From contig DATEOK010000364.1 of the NCBI GenBank assembly GCA_035274225.1, positions 1 to 14,690 on the forward strand: DNA of 14,690 bases, given 5' to 3'. The position numbers and the translations under genes are program-made. The notes beneath the pieces are model-generated. The model ran no database searches, was not told the origin of the DNA, and saw only the letters and a list, made by a program, of their open reading frames with translations. Source of the stretch: Dongia_A sp035274225. GTDB taxonomy: Bacteria; Pseudomonadota; Alphaproteobacteria; Dongiales; Dongiaceae. Positions 14,543 to 14,690 of the stretch are shown here, one piece after another. Within the stretch, counting starts at the first letter, position 1; each line of letters begins with the position of its first letter.

Positions 14543-14549
14543 CTGTCAA
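14522..14549 (-). promoter_or_regulatory. Promoter of the Rrf2 gene
   Basis: On the minus strand a perfect TTGACA (14549-14544) is followed after 16 bases by TAATGT (14527-14522). Transcription would begin roughly 15 bases before the start codon. This is the best -35 box in the window. Confidence 0.6.
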
Positions 14550-14603
14550 GTCCGAGGAGCCGGCGTTTACGACCTGCCAACCCCCCGTCGGAAATGCAAC
14601 CTC

Positions 14604-14619
14604 TTGAATCGAAATTCAA
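14604..14619. repeat. AT-rich inverted repeat in the upstream region
   Basis: TTGAAT-CGAA-ATTCAA is a perfect 6+6 base palindrome, followed by ATTTTC. It could be a protein-binding site or a weak hairpin. The bases from 14550 to the window end hold no gene that I can support; GTTAACCA at 14677-14684 is the only other motif seen. Confidence 0.4.
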
Positions 14620-14690
14620 ATTTTCATCTGGACCGCATCCATTCTGATGGCGCTGGCAAGCCATTGTTATGGCGTTGTTAACCAAGTGGA

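Overview
The window is GC-rich with dense, mostly short-spaced genes, and its protein families point to an alphaproteobacterium, probably of the Rhodospirillales/Rhizobiales type. The clues are a Tat-exported DUF882/YcbK protein, FecR-domain proteins with a beta-rich tail, a gamma-glutamyltransferase with the N-terminus 'RDFNQPRRS', and an Rrf2 regulator at a sulfate ABC operon. The species cannot be named from sequence alone. I see no rRNA, tRNA, CRISPR array, transposase or phage gene. The window holds 13 protein genes.

Left part (1-6608). A REP-like element made of two inverted-repeat hairpins (70-178) lies before a promoter-like site and a gene for an exported TPR plus outer-membrane beta-barrel protein (309-1658, Slam/DUF560-like). 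A secreted S33 TAP-like peptidase is encoded convergently (1695-3611, minus). Divergent from it are a secreted FecR-domain protein (3769-4986) and, 17 bases after that stop, a gamma-glutamyltransferase (about 5004-6608) that seems to start at a CTG codon. The barrel protein and the FecR protein may form an envelope export or surface-display pair; this is inference.

Middle part (6609-10096). A 282-base gene-free stretch with several inverted repeats precedes a Tat-exported M15-type YcbK/DUF882 peptidoglycan enzyme (6891-7487). Then come a coiled-coil acidic protein of unknown function (7630-8523), a membrane-anchored neutral zinc metallopeptidase of the YpfJ family (8663-9595) and a small cupin (9638-10096). 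The last two are probably cotranscribed.

Right part (10097-14499, all minus strand). This is a complete sulfate uptake locus, transcribed right to left: Rrf2-family regulator, periplasmic sulfate-binding protein, the two permeases CysT and CysW, and the ATPase CysA. Genes sbp to cysA are separated by 14, 2 and 10 bases and must be one operon. The Rrf2 protein has four clustered cysteines, and its own promoter, with a perfect TTGACA -35 box, is overlapped by a 25-base dyad, which suggests autoregulation and sulfur or Fe-S sensing. The cupin and cysA genes meet tail to tail with adjacent stop codons and no gap.
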